From assembly GCA_030340625.1 (NCBI GenBank), contig JAOPHQ010000580.1:124001-188000 (forward strand): a stretch of DNA of 64,000 nucleotides, written 5' to 3'. Made by a program: the position numbers and the translations under genes. How positions within the stretch are numbered: position 1 is the stretch's first letter; every line of letters begins with the position of its first letter. This document shows positions 33,725-45,122 of the stretch, piece after piece. This DNA comes from Merluccius polli. Its lineage: Eukaryota; Chordata; Actinopteri; Gadiformes; Merlucciidae. The notes beneath the pieces were generated by a model. It ran no database searches. It saw only the letters and a list, made by a program, of their open reading frames with translations, and was not told the origin of the DNA.

Positions 33725-35717
33725 TTGTATCCAATACACACAGAGATGGCCTCTTATTGGACTAAAAGGAGGCGAGTCTTGTCAAAAGCAAGGGAGACAG
33801 AGAACGAAATTTTGCAGCACTTTAATTTGACCGTTAATCAGGCTGAAAATGCCCCCCCTGATGAAAGTTTATCAGATCAGATTGAGACATCAGAATCAGA
33901 ATTCGAGAACAGTCCTTGCCAAAACACTACAGGCAGTGATGTCAGTGAAAGAGAGGATTTTAGTGGGTTATCCTGCTCTGATCAAAGTGAAAGTGAGCCT
34001 GAGGAAATTAGTCTTCAAGAGAAATTAAAGCAATGGGCATCAACTTTTGGCATTACTCTTGTTGCAGTTACCGCTCTGCTCCCAATATTGCGAGTACACC
34101 ACCCTGAGCTTCCTAAAGATGCCAGGACTTCTTGGCACTCAAAAGAAAATAGCTGTGCATGCATTAGGTGGTGGTGAATATCACCATTTTGGATTGGCTA
34201 AGGGGATTTTATCCAAATTAAATTCGATCCATTTGCCTAGCTCCCTTCAGACAATTAAATTACAATTCAACATTGATGGCTTACCCATTTTCAAGAGTTC
34301 AAAAGTTCAGTTTTGGCCAATTCTTTCAATGCTTGATTGTGATTACACAAAAACACCTTTTATTATTGGTCTGTTTTGTGGAACTGGAAAACCATCTGTC
34401 TATGACTACCTGAAAGAATTTGTTGATGACCTCACCCAGCTATTGAGCAATGGAGTGACCTTCAGAGGTAAACCTCTCAAGGTGATGGTGTGCTCCTTCA
34501 TATGCGATGCTCCAGCACGTGCTTTTGTCAAACAGATGAAGTCCCACAATGGCTATTCTGGGTGTGACAAGTGCACTCAAGTTGGCGTGTGGCGAAATAA
34601 AATGACATATCCCGAGATGAATGCCACGCTTAGGTCAGACGAAGACTTTGCTCTAATGTCAGACACAGATCACCACCTGCAACCTAGTCCCCTTACTGGC
34701 ATTGTTCAGATGGTAACCCAGTTTCCCATCGATTACATGCACCTCTGCTGTTTGGGTGTAACAAGAAAACTCATTCTTTTCTGGATGAAGGGCAAAAACC
34801 TGGCCATAAGACAGCCATCTCATATCATCTCAGCTATATCAACTAAACTGATTGCTCTCCGTCCCCATATTCCATCTGAATTTGCCCGAAAACCACGAGA
34901 GCTGACAGAGATAGACAGATGGAAGGCCACAGAACTAAGGCAGTTCATGATTTACAGTGGACCTGTGGTCCTAAAGCACAGTCTACCAGAAGAGGTTTTT
35001 GAGAACTTCCTGTTGTTTTCCGTGGGTGTGTTCTTATTACTCAGCCCCAACCTCTCTGCACCCATGATTGATTTTGCCAATAGTGTCCTAACAGCATTTG
35101 TTAAAAACTTTGGAGATTTATATGGTCAAGGGGAAATTGTATTTACAGTTCATCAGGTGATACATCTAGCTGATGTGTACAGACAGTTTGGTGCCCTTGA
35201 CCGTGTCTCTGCATTTCCCTATGAAAATTTCCTTGGAAAAATTTAAAAAAAGTTGCGAAAGCCTCAACTACCATTACAACAGGTAGTCAAGAGACTGTCA
35301 GAGGTGCATCATACGGTTACTCCACCTCCAAGTAAGCAGCCCCTTTTATTTCACATACACCAGGATGGCCCATTGCCTCTACAATTCACTAATGCCAAAC
35401 AGTACCGAAAGGCAGTAACCACAGATTTTTGCCTGTCAACAAAGACTGGGAACAACTGCATAGCAGTAGGACAGGATATTGGATTGGTCCAAAACATTGT
35501 GCTATCCTCTGGTTCAGTGTTCATCATCTACCGACGATTTGGGTACAAAGAATCCCATTTCACATATCCCTGCCCCTCCTCTCGAATAGGCTGTTTTCAG
35601 GTCCATACGTTGGTCGATGATCTTGAGGTTGGGCTCCTTGGGGACATCATGAGAAAATGTGTGCTTTTTCCAGACCAAGACCATTATGTTGCCATCCCTC
35701 TTCTTCACCAATCCTAA
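33725..35717 (+). pseudogene. CACTA/EnSpm-like (TNP2-type) transposase pseudogene, nearly complete
   Basis: About 650 codons of a single-exon transposase. The N-terminal third is acidic and low in structure (TSESEFENSP, QSESEPEEISL). The core carries KLQFNIDGLPIFKSS with WPIL, GTGKPSVYDYLKEFVDDL, FICDAPARAFVKQMKSH, a CDKC pair, FPIDYMHLCCLGVTRKLI and RWKATELRQFMIYSG. The C-terminal part has VIHLADVYRQFGALDRVSAF. This order matches a TE-derived protein repeated in fish that I place near TNP2/EnSpm transposases. Breaks: a frameshift near 34100-34130, where the first frame leaves the family, and an in-frame TAA at 35244-35246 after YENFLGKI, with the same frame continuing to 35717. Termini of the element were not located. 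Confidence 0.6.
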
Positions 35718-35897
35718 TTCCGTATCCTCTGCAATCCAAAAAAAGAAGAAAGAAAAAAAAAAAAGATTGTTTGTGATTGAACCTTTTCTTTATATAAAAT
35801 ACACCAGTCCTCAAATCAAATTAATGAAAGAAATTCTTTAAAAAGAAAAAACAACAACTATATAAACAAAAAGCCAAAAAAATATCTGAGTGGTGAC

Positions 35898-36436
35898 TGT
35901 TGTGAGAGGCGGTTTCAAAGAAAAAAATGAAACCCCTACTCACGCGTGTTCGTTAATGAAGCGATAGAAGAAGTTGTTTAGCTTTAAGAAATAATCAGTT
36001 TTATTGTTAACAACAGTATAATGTGCAGAGTTTTACAGATATATCTGGGCCCAACTATGTTTCCCTGACCGAACAACAAAGTGTGTGTGTCAGTTTGCGA
36101 AGTCTGAGCACACATATCTCTGGCTCAAGATGTTATATACACAAACAATGCAACCGTCATCACAAAAGGCTGGCTGTCTACGTTTCCCCATGTCATCCTC
36201 GTCTTATCTGACTCCCATTGTTCTTTACATGTTCAAAGACAAGCCTGCCTGTTCTTTACTATCATATGATTATCACCATGTATTCTGCACGTCACCAACA
36301 ATGTACTCATTCTGATCATGTGGAGTTTCGCTCCTATGATTACACGCTTCTGCTTATCTCATGCTTCTGTCTTACTTCAGCAGAAAGGTTAGTGTGACCC
36401 AATTCATTGGTCATCTAACATATAACCATACCTTCA
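35898..36436 (-). repeat. 3' LTR of the provirus
   Basis: 539 bp, TGTTGTGAG...CCTTCA on +, so TGAAGG...CAACA in transcriptional sense. It carries an extra block GAAGAAGTTGTTTAGC...TTTTATT near 35965-36007 that the other LTR lacks, and lacks the GATGATG insertion seen there. Confidence 0.95.
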
Positions 36437-37862
36437 ATCCCTCTATTGGTCTCATCAAAACATGAGACCACAAAAATTACCGTAATAATGGGACCATAAT
36501 GCGTAAACCGCGGGTGTTGGGATAAGAAGATATATGCTAAGCTCTGTCCCTCAGTTGCCTCTTGCGGGGCATAACTCCATGGGTTATGCATCATCCCTTT
36601 TTATTCAGCGGCAGAAAATGTTAAATTCAAAAAAAATGTTAAATTCAGAACCTTCCCCACACTTATTAGATTCATATAGCATCCTGGCAAGACTGTAGTT
36701 ACGTTTTATCATTACATTTTTTAAGGGTCACAGGGTACTTTTATACATGTCTCTCATTCTTCCCCCCTTTTTTGGGACCTCCAAAGTCCCAAAAAACTAC
36801 CAATTTAGTACCTTGTATCCCCTCGTGTTTATTCAAATTCGACTATATGCTGGACCGCTAGATGAACCTACAGCATCACATTTGGTTATCAGAAAAACCA
36901 TTTCTTAATCAGGGCTTTCAACCTGTTAAGTTTGTCAGGGCTCTCAACCTGTAGGTCGTCAGGATTCTCAACCTGAACTTTTGACAGGGCTTTCAACCTG
37001 TAGAGATGTTAGGATAAAAAGATTACCAAATGTGAAATACTTTCTAAGTTTTGAACCCTCCCATTCATGCATATCACATTAAAATTCATGCAGTAATAAA
37101 GCAAAACAAACATTACACAATATTAATCAACAAATATGAACTTAAAAAAACTCAGTCCGGGCATGGATGTATGTCGAATGATTGGAATGACGAATGACAA
37201 TGATGTCGTTGTTGTTTCTGTTCGCCCGCCATTGTCGGGCCCTGCTTCCAACCCGCAGATTCGGTGTCAGGTTCACATGGAGTGTGCCCATCACATGTGA
37301 GCCTTCTCAAGACCGGGTTCGACCCAGCACTCCTCCAAAGACGTGTGTTCGGGGTCCGGTTCACATGGAGAGGTTTCTAGCACTTCACATGCGAACCGCC
37401 TCAGGACCGGGTCAGACCCAGGTGGGTCCAACCTTCCATCTGGACGGTTGTCGTTGCAGCCTCTGCTTGTCATGAGGCTGCTGCCCCAAGGCTGGGCTGG
37501 GCCCGTGCTGGGGATGGTTGTTCTCTGCTGGGTACACCTGCTCCCAGCACTTTCTCTCCCGGGCTCGTTCCAGTTTCTGGAACTCTGTCTTTCCCTCGCC
37601 ATCGTTGGTCCCCAATACATTCCCATTCTATCCGTGCTGTCTCAATTGCCCCACGGTGATACTCCTCTGGCTATCATCATTGTTATTCTTAACATTATTG
37701 TTATTCTTATCCTTATTGTTATTCTTATCATTATTGTTAGTCTTATCATTATTGTTAGTCTTATCATTATTGTTAGTAGGTTAGCTCCAGCACCCTTCGC
37801 CATCGCCCCTCTTTTTTTTTTTTTTTTTTTTTTTTGGGACTCTTTAGGGGGTCATTCACACG
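36437..37862 (-). repeat. Provirus region between env and 3' LTR, with tandem repeats
   Basis: Four imperfect units around CAGGGCTTTCAACCTG lie at 36910-37005. Two related blocks containing ACCGGGTTCGACCCAG and ACCGGGTCAGACCCAG lie near 37262-37425. A TTATTGTTA(G/T)TCTTATC repeat of 18-21 bp runs about 37680-37780. Poly-T follows at about 37811-37832. Minus-strand open frames through the middle repeats share GS(N/D)PVLRR(L/F)(T/A)C but have no known domain. It could be a decayed accessory region or inserted repeats. Confidence 0.6.
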
Positions 37863-38391
37863 TTACCCAGTAATGTCATCAACCACATCTATTGCCAGTG
37901 TGTAACACTGGGCCCGTGTAAATTCTGTTGACTCACCAGCTAGGGCTGTCATTTGATATGGGGGAGGATGTTCCGGCTTCCCCATGGCAGTGATAATAAT
38001 GCGGCTACACAGAGATCTGACACAGGGAACAAAACAACAACCCACCAGAACCAACACACAACACACCCCCACCAGTGACACAAGCCCAGAGACCAGAGCA
38101 CCTTTCCAATCACCAAACCAGCCGCTCAGCCCATCCAACAATTGATTAGAGACTCCTGAGTGGTCTGCCATCTCTGAGGTGTGAGGTGGCGGGCGAGTGC
38201 CCCATAGAGTCTGCATGTGCGTGTGTGTGGTCTACTGGACCTGTTCCCAACATGTCAGCATCCCCGGAAGCTCTGGTCGTGGCGGATGCTCTGTTATGGT
38301 GTTGTTTCCACACCACTGCAGGAGCTATGGCAATCAAAGCAAAACATACAACTACACCAAGCCACCCCATCTTGGTTTCTGGGGTGCACAT
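37863..38391 (-). pseudogene. Provirus env remnant
   Basis: Env normally mediates receptor binding and membrane fusion. The first frame (38146-38391) starts with a short charged stretch and a hydrophobic run (GWLGVVVCFALIAIAPAVV), a likely signal peptide, then degenerates. The second (37863-38216, another frame) has LSGWFGDWKG, a long hydrophobic membrane segment (ALVSGLVSLVGVCCVLVLVG) and a cytoplasmic tail, as in gammaretroviral transmembrane subunits. The whole surface subunit and most of the transmembrane subunit are deleted. Confidence 0.8.
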
Positions 38392-38511
38392 AATTATTTA
38401 TGATTATAATACTTATCAAGAAAAAATGATTATATATGAAAAAATGTAAATGTACTAATGCTAAATAGCAACTTTCTTTAGTGGGGACTTTTTTCTTTCC
38501 CTGTAGCAAAG

Positions 38512-38892
38512 CTAATAAAGTAAAAATGTATCACTCTTCTCCCTCCTACTCTTTTCGTCCCCTTCTAGCACCTCCCCGGGTTCTTGCCGGTGGGTCAGAT
38601 GCACTGCACAGTGACCAATGATACCAGGTTTCACCTTTGCCGTCCAGCCGGACAGCGTGTGAGGCTTTGACCACTTTCTCTTGATGACTTTTAGCAACAC
38701 CCACTCGGTGTCTTTCGGGGCTGGTGCCTGCTCTGCACCCCCCTGGATTTCTGTCACCTGTTTGGAAAATGCTGCAACTAGTGCCGTTAGTTGATCATAG
38801 TATGGCTTGTAGGTCAGAAATGGAGTGGGTGGGTCTGTTACCCCCCTTTCGATGTTTCTGGCTGTACCAATCCCCAGTAGATATCCGCCCAC
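38512..38892 (-). pseudogene. Provirus pol remnant: integrase C-terminal domain
   Basis: The frame has YYDQLTALVAAFSKQV then TEWVLLKVIKRKWS, the small SH3-like fold that ends retroviral integrases, and a basic acidic tail to the stop. No RT (YxDD) or integrase D,D-E core is found between this and the protease, so about 2.5 kb of pol expected in the family is missing. Confidence 0.75.
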
Positions 38893-39308
38893 TGGTCACC
38901 AGCACCTGGTGTGTTGTCTTGGGCTAAGAGCATCTGTGAATGGGACCCCCACTGGCTCACCGAGCAGTTAAAGGTCTGTCCATTTGGAAAAGTCACAATC
39001 AGACCGTCCGGTCCGCACAAAATGGATGCTCCACTTTTCACCAGTAAATCCCTTCCCATAAGATTCACTGGTCACTGAGGAGATACAATATATCGATGTT
39101 CAAAAGTCTGTCCTGCCACTGATGTGCGCAAGGGCGTAGTCAAAGGCAGATAATTAGGCTGTCCCGAGAAACCCGTCAATTCAACCGTGTCTGTAGTCAA
39201 TTTGGGGCTCGGTACTCGGCAATTCAGAGTAGAGTACCGTGTCCCAGAGTCCACAAGAAAAGGCAAATTCTTCTCCAACACCCCCAGTGACAAATAGGGA
39301 TCCACCAA
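38838..39308 (-). pseudogene. Provirus protease
   Basis: An aspartic protease needed to cut Gag and Pol. LPFLVDSGTRYSTLN carries the active-site DSG, and NLMGRDLLVKSGASIL is the C-terminal GRD motif. An in-frame TGA (39072-39074) lies between them. It starts in a different frame from gag, which ends with TAG at 39311-39313, so a frameshift or readthrough join is expected. Downstream the frame ends near the pol deletion. Confidence 0.85.
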
Positions 39309-39310
39309 CC

Positions 39311-40462
39311 CTATGTCAGAGGTTTCCGGGCCCCTTCATGAGTCTTGCTGATACAGGAAACCCTCTTCCCTCTCAGGCCCTGGATGGTTGTTGCGGGTGT
39401 GTAGGGGATACTGCCCTCTAGGGACTGTGGCAGAGTTTGGCGCTTGGTGACGTCCGTCACCCCTTGGTGGCCTATACCCCTGTTGCCGTGAATGCCCCTG
39501 TTGCTGTGAATGCCCCTGTTGCTGTGAATGCCCCTGTTGCTGTGGGTAATCATCTTGTTGTGATGTTTGGCATTCTCGCCTATTAATTCCCTAAGCTCTC
39601 CCTCGGTCAACCAATCACACGCCTCCTCTTCTCTCCTTATTTCATCTGAGCTGTCATTGTCCTCGGTCTGTACTGTATCCTGGGCTGCCTGACTTTGCCT
39701 CAATCTAATTCCCTGTAGTCTAAATGGTGACATATCATTCCCCTCCCTGCTCCTTGTTAGGTCAGGGCCGGGGAAGACGTGGCCATCTGAGAGTTGGCCC
39801 TTAGTATGCTTATTATCATTGTTCTCGCGGGTTGTTATGGCTACGGGAGCGCCGACGCCTGTCTGAGTTGTTCTTATTGCCATCGGCCACCGGCTGCCAC
39901 GACGTCCCCTAGCGTTTGGTGCTGTTTGACCCCATCTAGTTCCGGTTGTGCTTCCCCCTATGTCTTGCCCTTGTTCGTAACCCATATTCTGACCCTTGTG
40001 TCTGGCTGCTGCATTTTGCTGTGTGTCCTGTATTAATGCCTCTAAATCCCTCTGTCTATCCTTCAATTCCCTCGTGGCTGTTGCCATGGTAATCCTATGT
40101 TCATGTACAAATGATTCCCATTCCTGTCGTGTGACTGCGTCTGCCTCTAGTAAATCTGTGTCAAGGTCTAACGTCCCGCCTCTTACATTGATAACGGGGG
40201 CTTGGAGTCCCCCTGGTATGATAACAGTGTATGGGAAAGGTACTTTCGCGTCGGCTGTGTCATCAGAGTCTGTGTCTGAGTCTAGTTGGGGGGCTGTTGG
40301 GCCTCTCGGCGAAACAGGCTCCGTCTTAGTCACTGTCCTGTGTATGTTTCTGTCCTTCGGAGCTTCTAGTGCTCGACATGTTAACGCTATTTTATGCACT
40401 AACGCTCTCCTCTCCTCTTTCTCCTCTAGAGCAGCTCTCCACTTCTTCTTTGTTCCCCAATT
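39311..40462 (-). pseudogene. Provirus gag, main part
   Basis: Structural polyprotein. Visible parts are an acidic DSDTDSDDTAD stretch, VPFPYTVIIPGGLQAPV, a charged coiled-coil-like segment (TATRELKDRQRDLEALIQD) and a Gly/Arg-rich tail. No CCHC zinc knuckle is present, unlike most gammaretroviral Gags. Near the C-terminus an 18-bp repeat (39477-39548) encodes four HSNRGI-like hexapeptides. The N-terminus is separated from this part by the TTAA element and the LINE. Confidence 0.65.
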
Positions 40463-40466
40463 TTAA

Positions 40467-41356
40467 AGGTGCGCTATGCAACTCGGTTATTCCTCCGCTG
40501 TTTCTGGGTTTTCGCCGGAATTGGGCTCGCATTTCTCACTATAGAGCTCCCCCTGCAGCTTCGGAATAGGCCTACAACACTGTCGTAAAAACTCATTGAC
40601 AACGCCCCCCACCCCCCACTTCGATAAATAAATAGTAATACACAACGAGAACCTGGATTCGGACCGCAAACAAACATGTGTGGTAGCAAGTCACTGCTAG
40701 GATAAACCCTCACTAGCTAGCAAGCTAGCCATGAAGCAACCAAGCGAAACACATACAGGGCTCACAATAAAACGGTCGAGCAAAACACATTGTTCAACAG
40801 ACTCTCAAACCACATTACAAAAACGAAGTTCACCCAAGGGTAGGCTACTTACAATTTCAGCAGCAAGACAGCCAAGTCGGCGTCCGTTTTGCATTCTTCC
40901 GAGTCTCTCAGTTGACGCCATTCCGCATAAGCTCGCCCTATGTTCACTCGTGTCTGGTTTCTTTGTTTATCATAATCCTTTCTCTTATTCTTCGATTCCT
41001 CCGACCTTCCCCTCTTGGGTCTTGATGGATCCATAGTGGATTTGTCGATTGCCTTGCAACTGACTCTTTATATTCAGCCGGACCCATGTTTGGCACCCCC
41101 GCCCAGGTCTACCGTAAAGCAGTGAAACTACAATCTGACTACATTTTCGAGGCGCGATTGGATACTTCCGCTGCGTCACATCCGTAAGTGGCCGGGACGG
41201 CCACATGAAGTTGCATGTTCTGTTTTTCCGCGGGGAACCAACAGGTGGAGATGAAACACCCACCAAACAACCCAGAAAGTGTTGTAGAACGATCAGAACG
41301 ACTCTCAACCTGCATGGTTAAGGTTATTTTTGATAAACGAGTTGCATAGTGCTTCT
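40467..41356 (-). mobile_element. TTAA-target DNA transposon (Kolobok-like), complete ends
   Basis: Flanked by TTAA at 40463-40466 and 41357-41360. Termini AGGTGCGCTATGCAACTCG and, inverted, AGAAGCACTATGCAACTCG. The 890-bp body has one coding exon (40853-41034). It contains the unoccupied form of the site where hAT copy 2 landed (41302-41309). It lies exactly at the AAT-rich tail of the L2 LINE, so the right TTAA may come from that tail. Superfamily is inferred from target and termini; piggyBac-type is the alternative. Confidence 0.75.
40853..41034 (-). CDS. First exon of a TTAA-transposon protein
   Basis: About 60 codons: MDPSRPKRGRSEESKNKRK, then QRNQTRVNIGRAYAEWRQL and KTDADLAVLLL, ending at a perfect splice donor GTAAGT. 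A basic start followed by TRVNIGxAxxRWRELR and LKTDAELAxFLL is a domain met in many repeated fish proteins; function unknown, possibly DNA binding. No downstream exon remains in the element, so the product would be a fragment. Confidence 0.5.
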
Positions 41357-44300
41357 TTAATAATAATAATAATAATAACTTGGATTTATATAGCGCCTTT
41401 CATGATACCCAAGGTCGCTTTACAAGAGTGGGAGTAGGGATGTGGGGGGGGGGGGGGGGGGGGTGTTAGGGAGGGTAGGCAAGAGAGAAGAGGTGTGTTT
41501 TGAGGTGCTTTTGGAACTGTGCCAGAGAAGTGGCAGAACGGGTAGGAAGGGGCAGGGTGTTCCAGAGGGTAGGGGCCATTGCACAGAAAGCCCTATCGCC
41601 AAAGGTCTTCAGTCTGGTGCGAGGAGTGGAGAGTAGGTCCTTGCTGGTGGAGCGCAGGGACCGTGACTGGGAGTACGGGTGGAGGAGGTCAGTGATGTAC
41701 TTGGGTGCCAGTGAGTGAAGTGATTTGTAGGTGAGGAGGAGGATTTTGTAGCTGATGCGTTGTTTGATTGGCAGCCAGTGGAGTTTCTTGAGGATGGGGG
41801 TGATGTGCTGCCAGGGCTTGGTGTGAGTTAACACCCTGGCAGCTGAGTTCTGGACATACTGCAATCTGCCTAGGGCTTTGTTAGGCAGCCCAGACAGGAG
41901 ACCATTGCAGTAGTCCAGGCGGGAGGTGATGAAGGCGTGAATGAGAGTTTCGGTGACGGGCTCGGTGAGAGACGGCCGGAGTCTTGAGATGTTACGGAGG
42001 TGAAAGAAGGCAGATTTAGTGATGCTCTGGATGTGGGAACTGAATGAGAGTGTGGAGTCCAGAATGACACCCAGGTTCCTCACTTTGTGTGATGGGGAGG
42101 TGGGGCAGCCATCGATGACCAGGGTGAGGTCTCCAACCTTCTTGAGCAGTGGTGCTGGGGCCACCACCATGAGCTCTGTTTTGTTGGTGTTGAGTTTCAG
42201 TAGGTTGGTAGTCATCCAGGTTTTGATAGCATGCAGACAGTTGTTGAGTTGTATTGGTGGGAGTTGTGAGGAGGGCTTGGTGCTGACATAGAGTTGGGTG
42301 TCATCTGCATAACAGTGGAAGCTGAGTCCATGATTGCGGATGATCTGACCGAGGGGGAGCAAGTAGATGGTAAAGAGGAGGGGGCCAAGGACAGATCCCT
42401 GGGGGACGCCATGGTTAACTGTTGCTGTGGTGGAGTGGGAGCCTTGCAAGGTGATGTATTGTTTTCGGTTGGAGAGGTAGGACTGAAACCAGGAGAGTGC
42501 AGTATCAGTAAGGCCGATGAGCTCAGAGAGACGGGAGAGGAGGATGGAGTGGGAAATGGTATCGAAGGCAGCGGAGAGGTCAAGGAGGATGAGGATGGAG
42601 ACAAGGCCATTATCTGCAGCAATCAGGAGGTCGTTTGTTATTTTGATGAGGGCGGTTTCAGTGCTATGATGGGGTCTGAAACCGGATTGGAGAGGTTCAA
42701 AGAGCTCATGGTGGGACATGTGGTGTTGTAGCTGGGCAGCCACTGCTCTTTCCAAGATCTTGCTCAGGAACGGAAGGTTGGAGATCGGGCGGTAGTTGTT
42801 GGGGTCATCTGGGTCCAGGCCTGTCTTTTTGAGTGCTGGTGTCACAGCCGCCAACTTAAAGCTGGAGGGTACCACACCAGAACCAAGTGAGGAGTTGATG
42901 ATGGCAACCACCAGGGGGCAGATGGTGGGGAGACAGGCCTTCACTAGGGTCGTGGGTAGTGGATCCAGACTGCAGGATGAAGTCCCGGCTTTGGTCAGGA
43001 GGTCAAGGACTTGATCAGCATCCAGCAGGGAGAAGGTGGAGAGGCGGCGCTCCGGTGGGCAGACAAAAGGATGGTGCATGTCCTGCCGAGGTAGTGTGGC
43101 CGGCGGGGAGGGTGTAGATGCCTGGAGCTGCTGGTGGATGGTGGCCACTTTCTGGTGGAAGAAGTCCAGGAACCTGGAGCAGAGGTCAGCGGCATCAGAG
43201 GGTTGCAGGGGATCGGGAGGGTCAAGAAGGCGGTTGATGGTAGAGAAAAGCTTTTTTTGGATGCTTTTGTTGGCTGTTTATCAGTGTGGAGTAGTGGAGT
43301 GTTTTTGCCTGGGTGAGAGCCTCTTTGTAGCACTTGATGAGGTCTCTGTAGGCTTCGAGGTGGACAGTGAGGCCAGATCTTTTGTGAAGCCTCTCGAGCC
43401 GACGCCCCCTGGACTTGAGCCTCCTCAGCTCTGGGGTAAACCAGGGAGTGGGGCGGGTGTAGGAGACCAGTTTGGTGATGAGTGGGGCAACAGAGTCCAG
43501 GCTGAGGGCGAGGGCGCTGTTATAGTGATCCACCAGGCCGTCAGCAGTGCAGTTAGAGGGGTGGATAGCGAGGTTGGTTGCTAGGGTGTTAGCCAGCGTA
43601 GGTATACACACACGCTTTATATTCCTGTATGTGATTGACCTTTTTGTGGGCTGCTTAGGGAGGGACACAGGGACAGAGAACAGGATGGCTTGGTGGTCGG
43701 AGACAGCCAGGTCCGTGCAGCGGAGATTGGAGGGGCTTATGCCGGCACAGCACACCAGGTCCAGGGTGTGCCCCTTGGCATGTGTAGGGCCCTGTACATG
43801 TTGTTCCATGTTAAAGCAGTCCAACAGTGAGAGGAAATCCACAGCGAAGGAACAACTGCTGGAGTCTACATGGATGTTGAAGTCACCCAGTATGAGAGTA
43901 GCTGGGGACATGGGGCAGACAGAGGCCAGCAGGTCGGAGAGCTCCTGTAGAAAGCAGGAGGAGGCTTTCGGGGGGCGGTAGACAAGACCCACCTGGAGCT
44001 GTGTGGCACCAGGCAGCATGAAGTGGAGGCACTCGAATGATGATGTTGTGACTGGGATTTCTTTTAACAGGATGTTACTGCGGTGTATAACAGCCAGGCC
44101 GCCACCACGGCTGCAGCTGCGAGGCTTTTGGATATAGGAATACCCTGAGGGAGTGGCTTGGTTGAGAGAAATGAATTCATGAGGATTCTGCCATGTTTCA
44201 GTCAGGCAGAGAAAGTCCAAAGTTCTGTCCAGAATTATTTCGTGGAGGAGTAAGGCCTTGTTGTTCAGTGATCGAACATTCAGCAGCATGAAAGAGGCAA

Positions 44301-44785
44301 ATGGAGGCACTGTGATAGCAGACACTGTATTGGCAGCCACACTAACCAGGGGGCTCAGGAGAACAGGTGGTGGGCGTGGCCCAGGTCGATGACGTCGCCG
44401 TAGTGAGTTTACCCTGACGGCCGGCACAGCCATAGTTGTAGCCAGGTAAACAAACTTATGCCTGGTAGCCCTATGCACATAGGGTGGACGGCGCAGGAGC
44501 CGGAGAGATTTTATCACCTCAAGGCAGTTCGGGAACTCATGCGGGATGATGTTCCAGAGTTCCATTGCGGAGTATTTGAGGCGAGACATGATGAGATGTA
44601 CAGTTGTTAGCAGCCTAGCTTGGTATGCTACTAGCTCCAGGCGAGTTGACAAGCCGGGAACGAGCCGCAGTTGTAGCCCTCGGACAAGATGTTCGTACTT
44701 TGTCCAGGCGGTACAGCAAGCCAGCCGAGGTGGGCCCAGGCCAGAACGTTGGAGTATCCACGGTAGGAGAATTCCACTATCGTAG
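41357..44785 (-). mobile_element. L2-clade LINE, near full length
   Basis: Encodes apurinic-type endonuclease and reverse transcriptase on the minus strand. The 3' end (low coordinates) reads CCTTGGGTATCATGAAAGG, then GCGCTATATAAATCC, then an (ATT)n tail (41361-41381). This tail and the protein style fit fish L2/Maui elements. Its 5' side ends at an A-rich run (44785-44802 on +, as T). It inserted into gag of the provirus. Confidence 0.88.
41466..43224 (-). pseudogene. L2 reverse transcriptase part
   Basis: The frame continues the endonuclease frame after a frameshift. Motifs in order: ADQVLDLLTKAGTSSCSLDP, PISNLPFLSKILERAVAAQL, LFEPLQSGFRPHHSTETAL, ILLDLSAAFDTISHSIL (first catalytic D), GVPQGSVLGPLLFTIYLLPL, FHCYADDTQLYVS (catalytic DD) and HKVRNLGVILDSTLSF. 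The C-terminal segment ends LFSLAYPP. All seven RT blocks appear present with no stop; only the join to the endonuclease is broken. Confidence 0.93.
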
Positions 44786-44847
44786 TTTTTTTTTTTTTTT
44801 ACGCAGCCAGAGGAGATGGAAAGGTCGGGGGCGAGAAGCGGCGACAA
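43222..44847 (-). pseudogene. L2 endonuclease part and N-terminal region
   Basis: Nicks target DNA to prime reverse transcription. LLNVRSLNNKALLLHEII, DFLCLTETW, GGGLAVIHRS, LQVGLVYRPPKAS, LILGDFNIHVDSSS and VSDHQAILFSVPV are the exonuclease-endonuclease-phosphatase motifs, including the catalytic D and H. The frame breaks at an A7 run (about 43250-43257) after SQQKHPKK, a likely one-base length change, and the RT continues in another frame. Codons above about 44785 are provirus sequence, so the displayed start is not real; the true start may be MAVPAVRVNSLRR near 44430. Confidence 0.9.
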
Positions 44848-45122
44848 ACACGCCAGCGTCCTCTCGGCAGTCCGACCCCTCTGTGGGCCGAGTGCACCAC
44901 CAATTTTGCTCTCCCTCTTCTGCCTTGTGCCTTTCTAACTCTTTTAACACAGCCCTCTCGGCCTTCGCCAGATAGGGTGACAATCTGTCCTGTTCCTCGT
45001 CTCCTGGTATCTGTCCCTTCTCCTGGAGAAGGGACAGATACCTGGAGTGTATTCGGTGTACACCCACTACTCAATTGGATCCTGATTTGTTTCCATTGCT
45101 CTCCTATGGTGTCCCCGTCCAT
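44817..45122 (-). pseudogene. Provirus gag, 5' part
   Basis: Starts at MDGDTIGEQWKQIRIQL (45122). After a shift to the neighbouring frame it reads SLLQEKGQIPGDEEQDRL and AKAERAVLKELERHK, as expected for a matrix-like N-terminus. It stops where the L2 LINE entered. An 18-bp perfect hairpin with a one-base loop lies in it (45006-45042). Confidence 0.55.

Noticed and set aside
41500..43584. Long + strand frames opposite the LINE
   Set aside because: They are antisense shadows of the reverse transcriptase and endonuclease frames, without a domain of their own.
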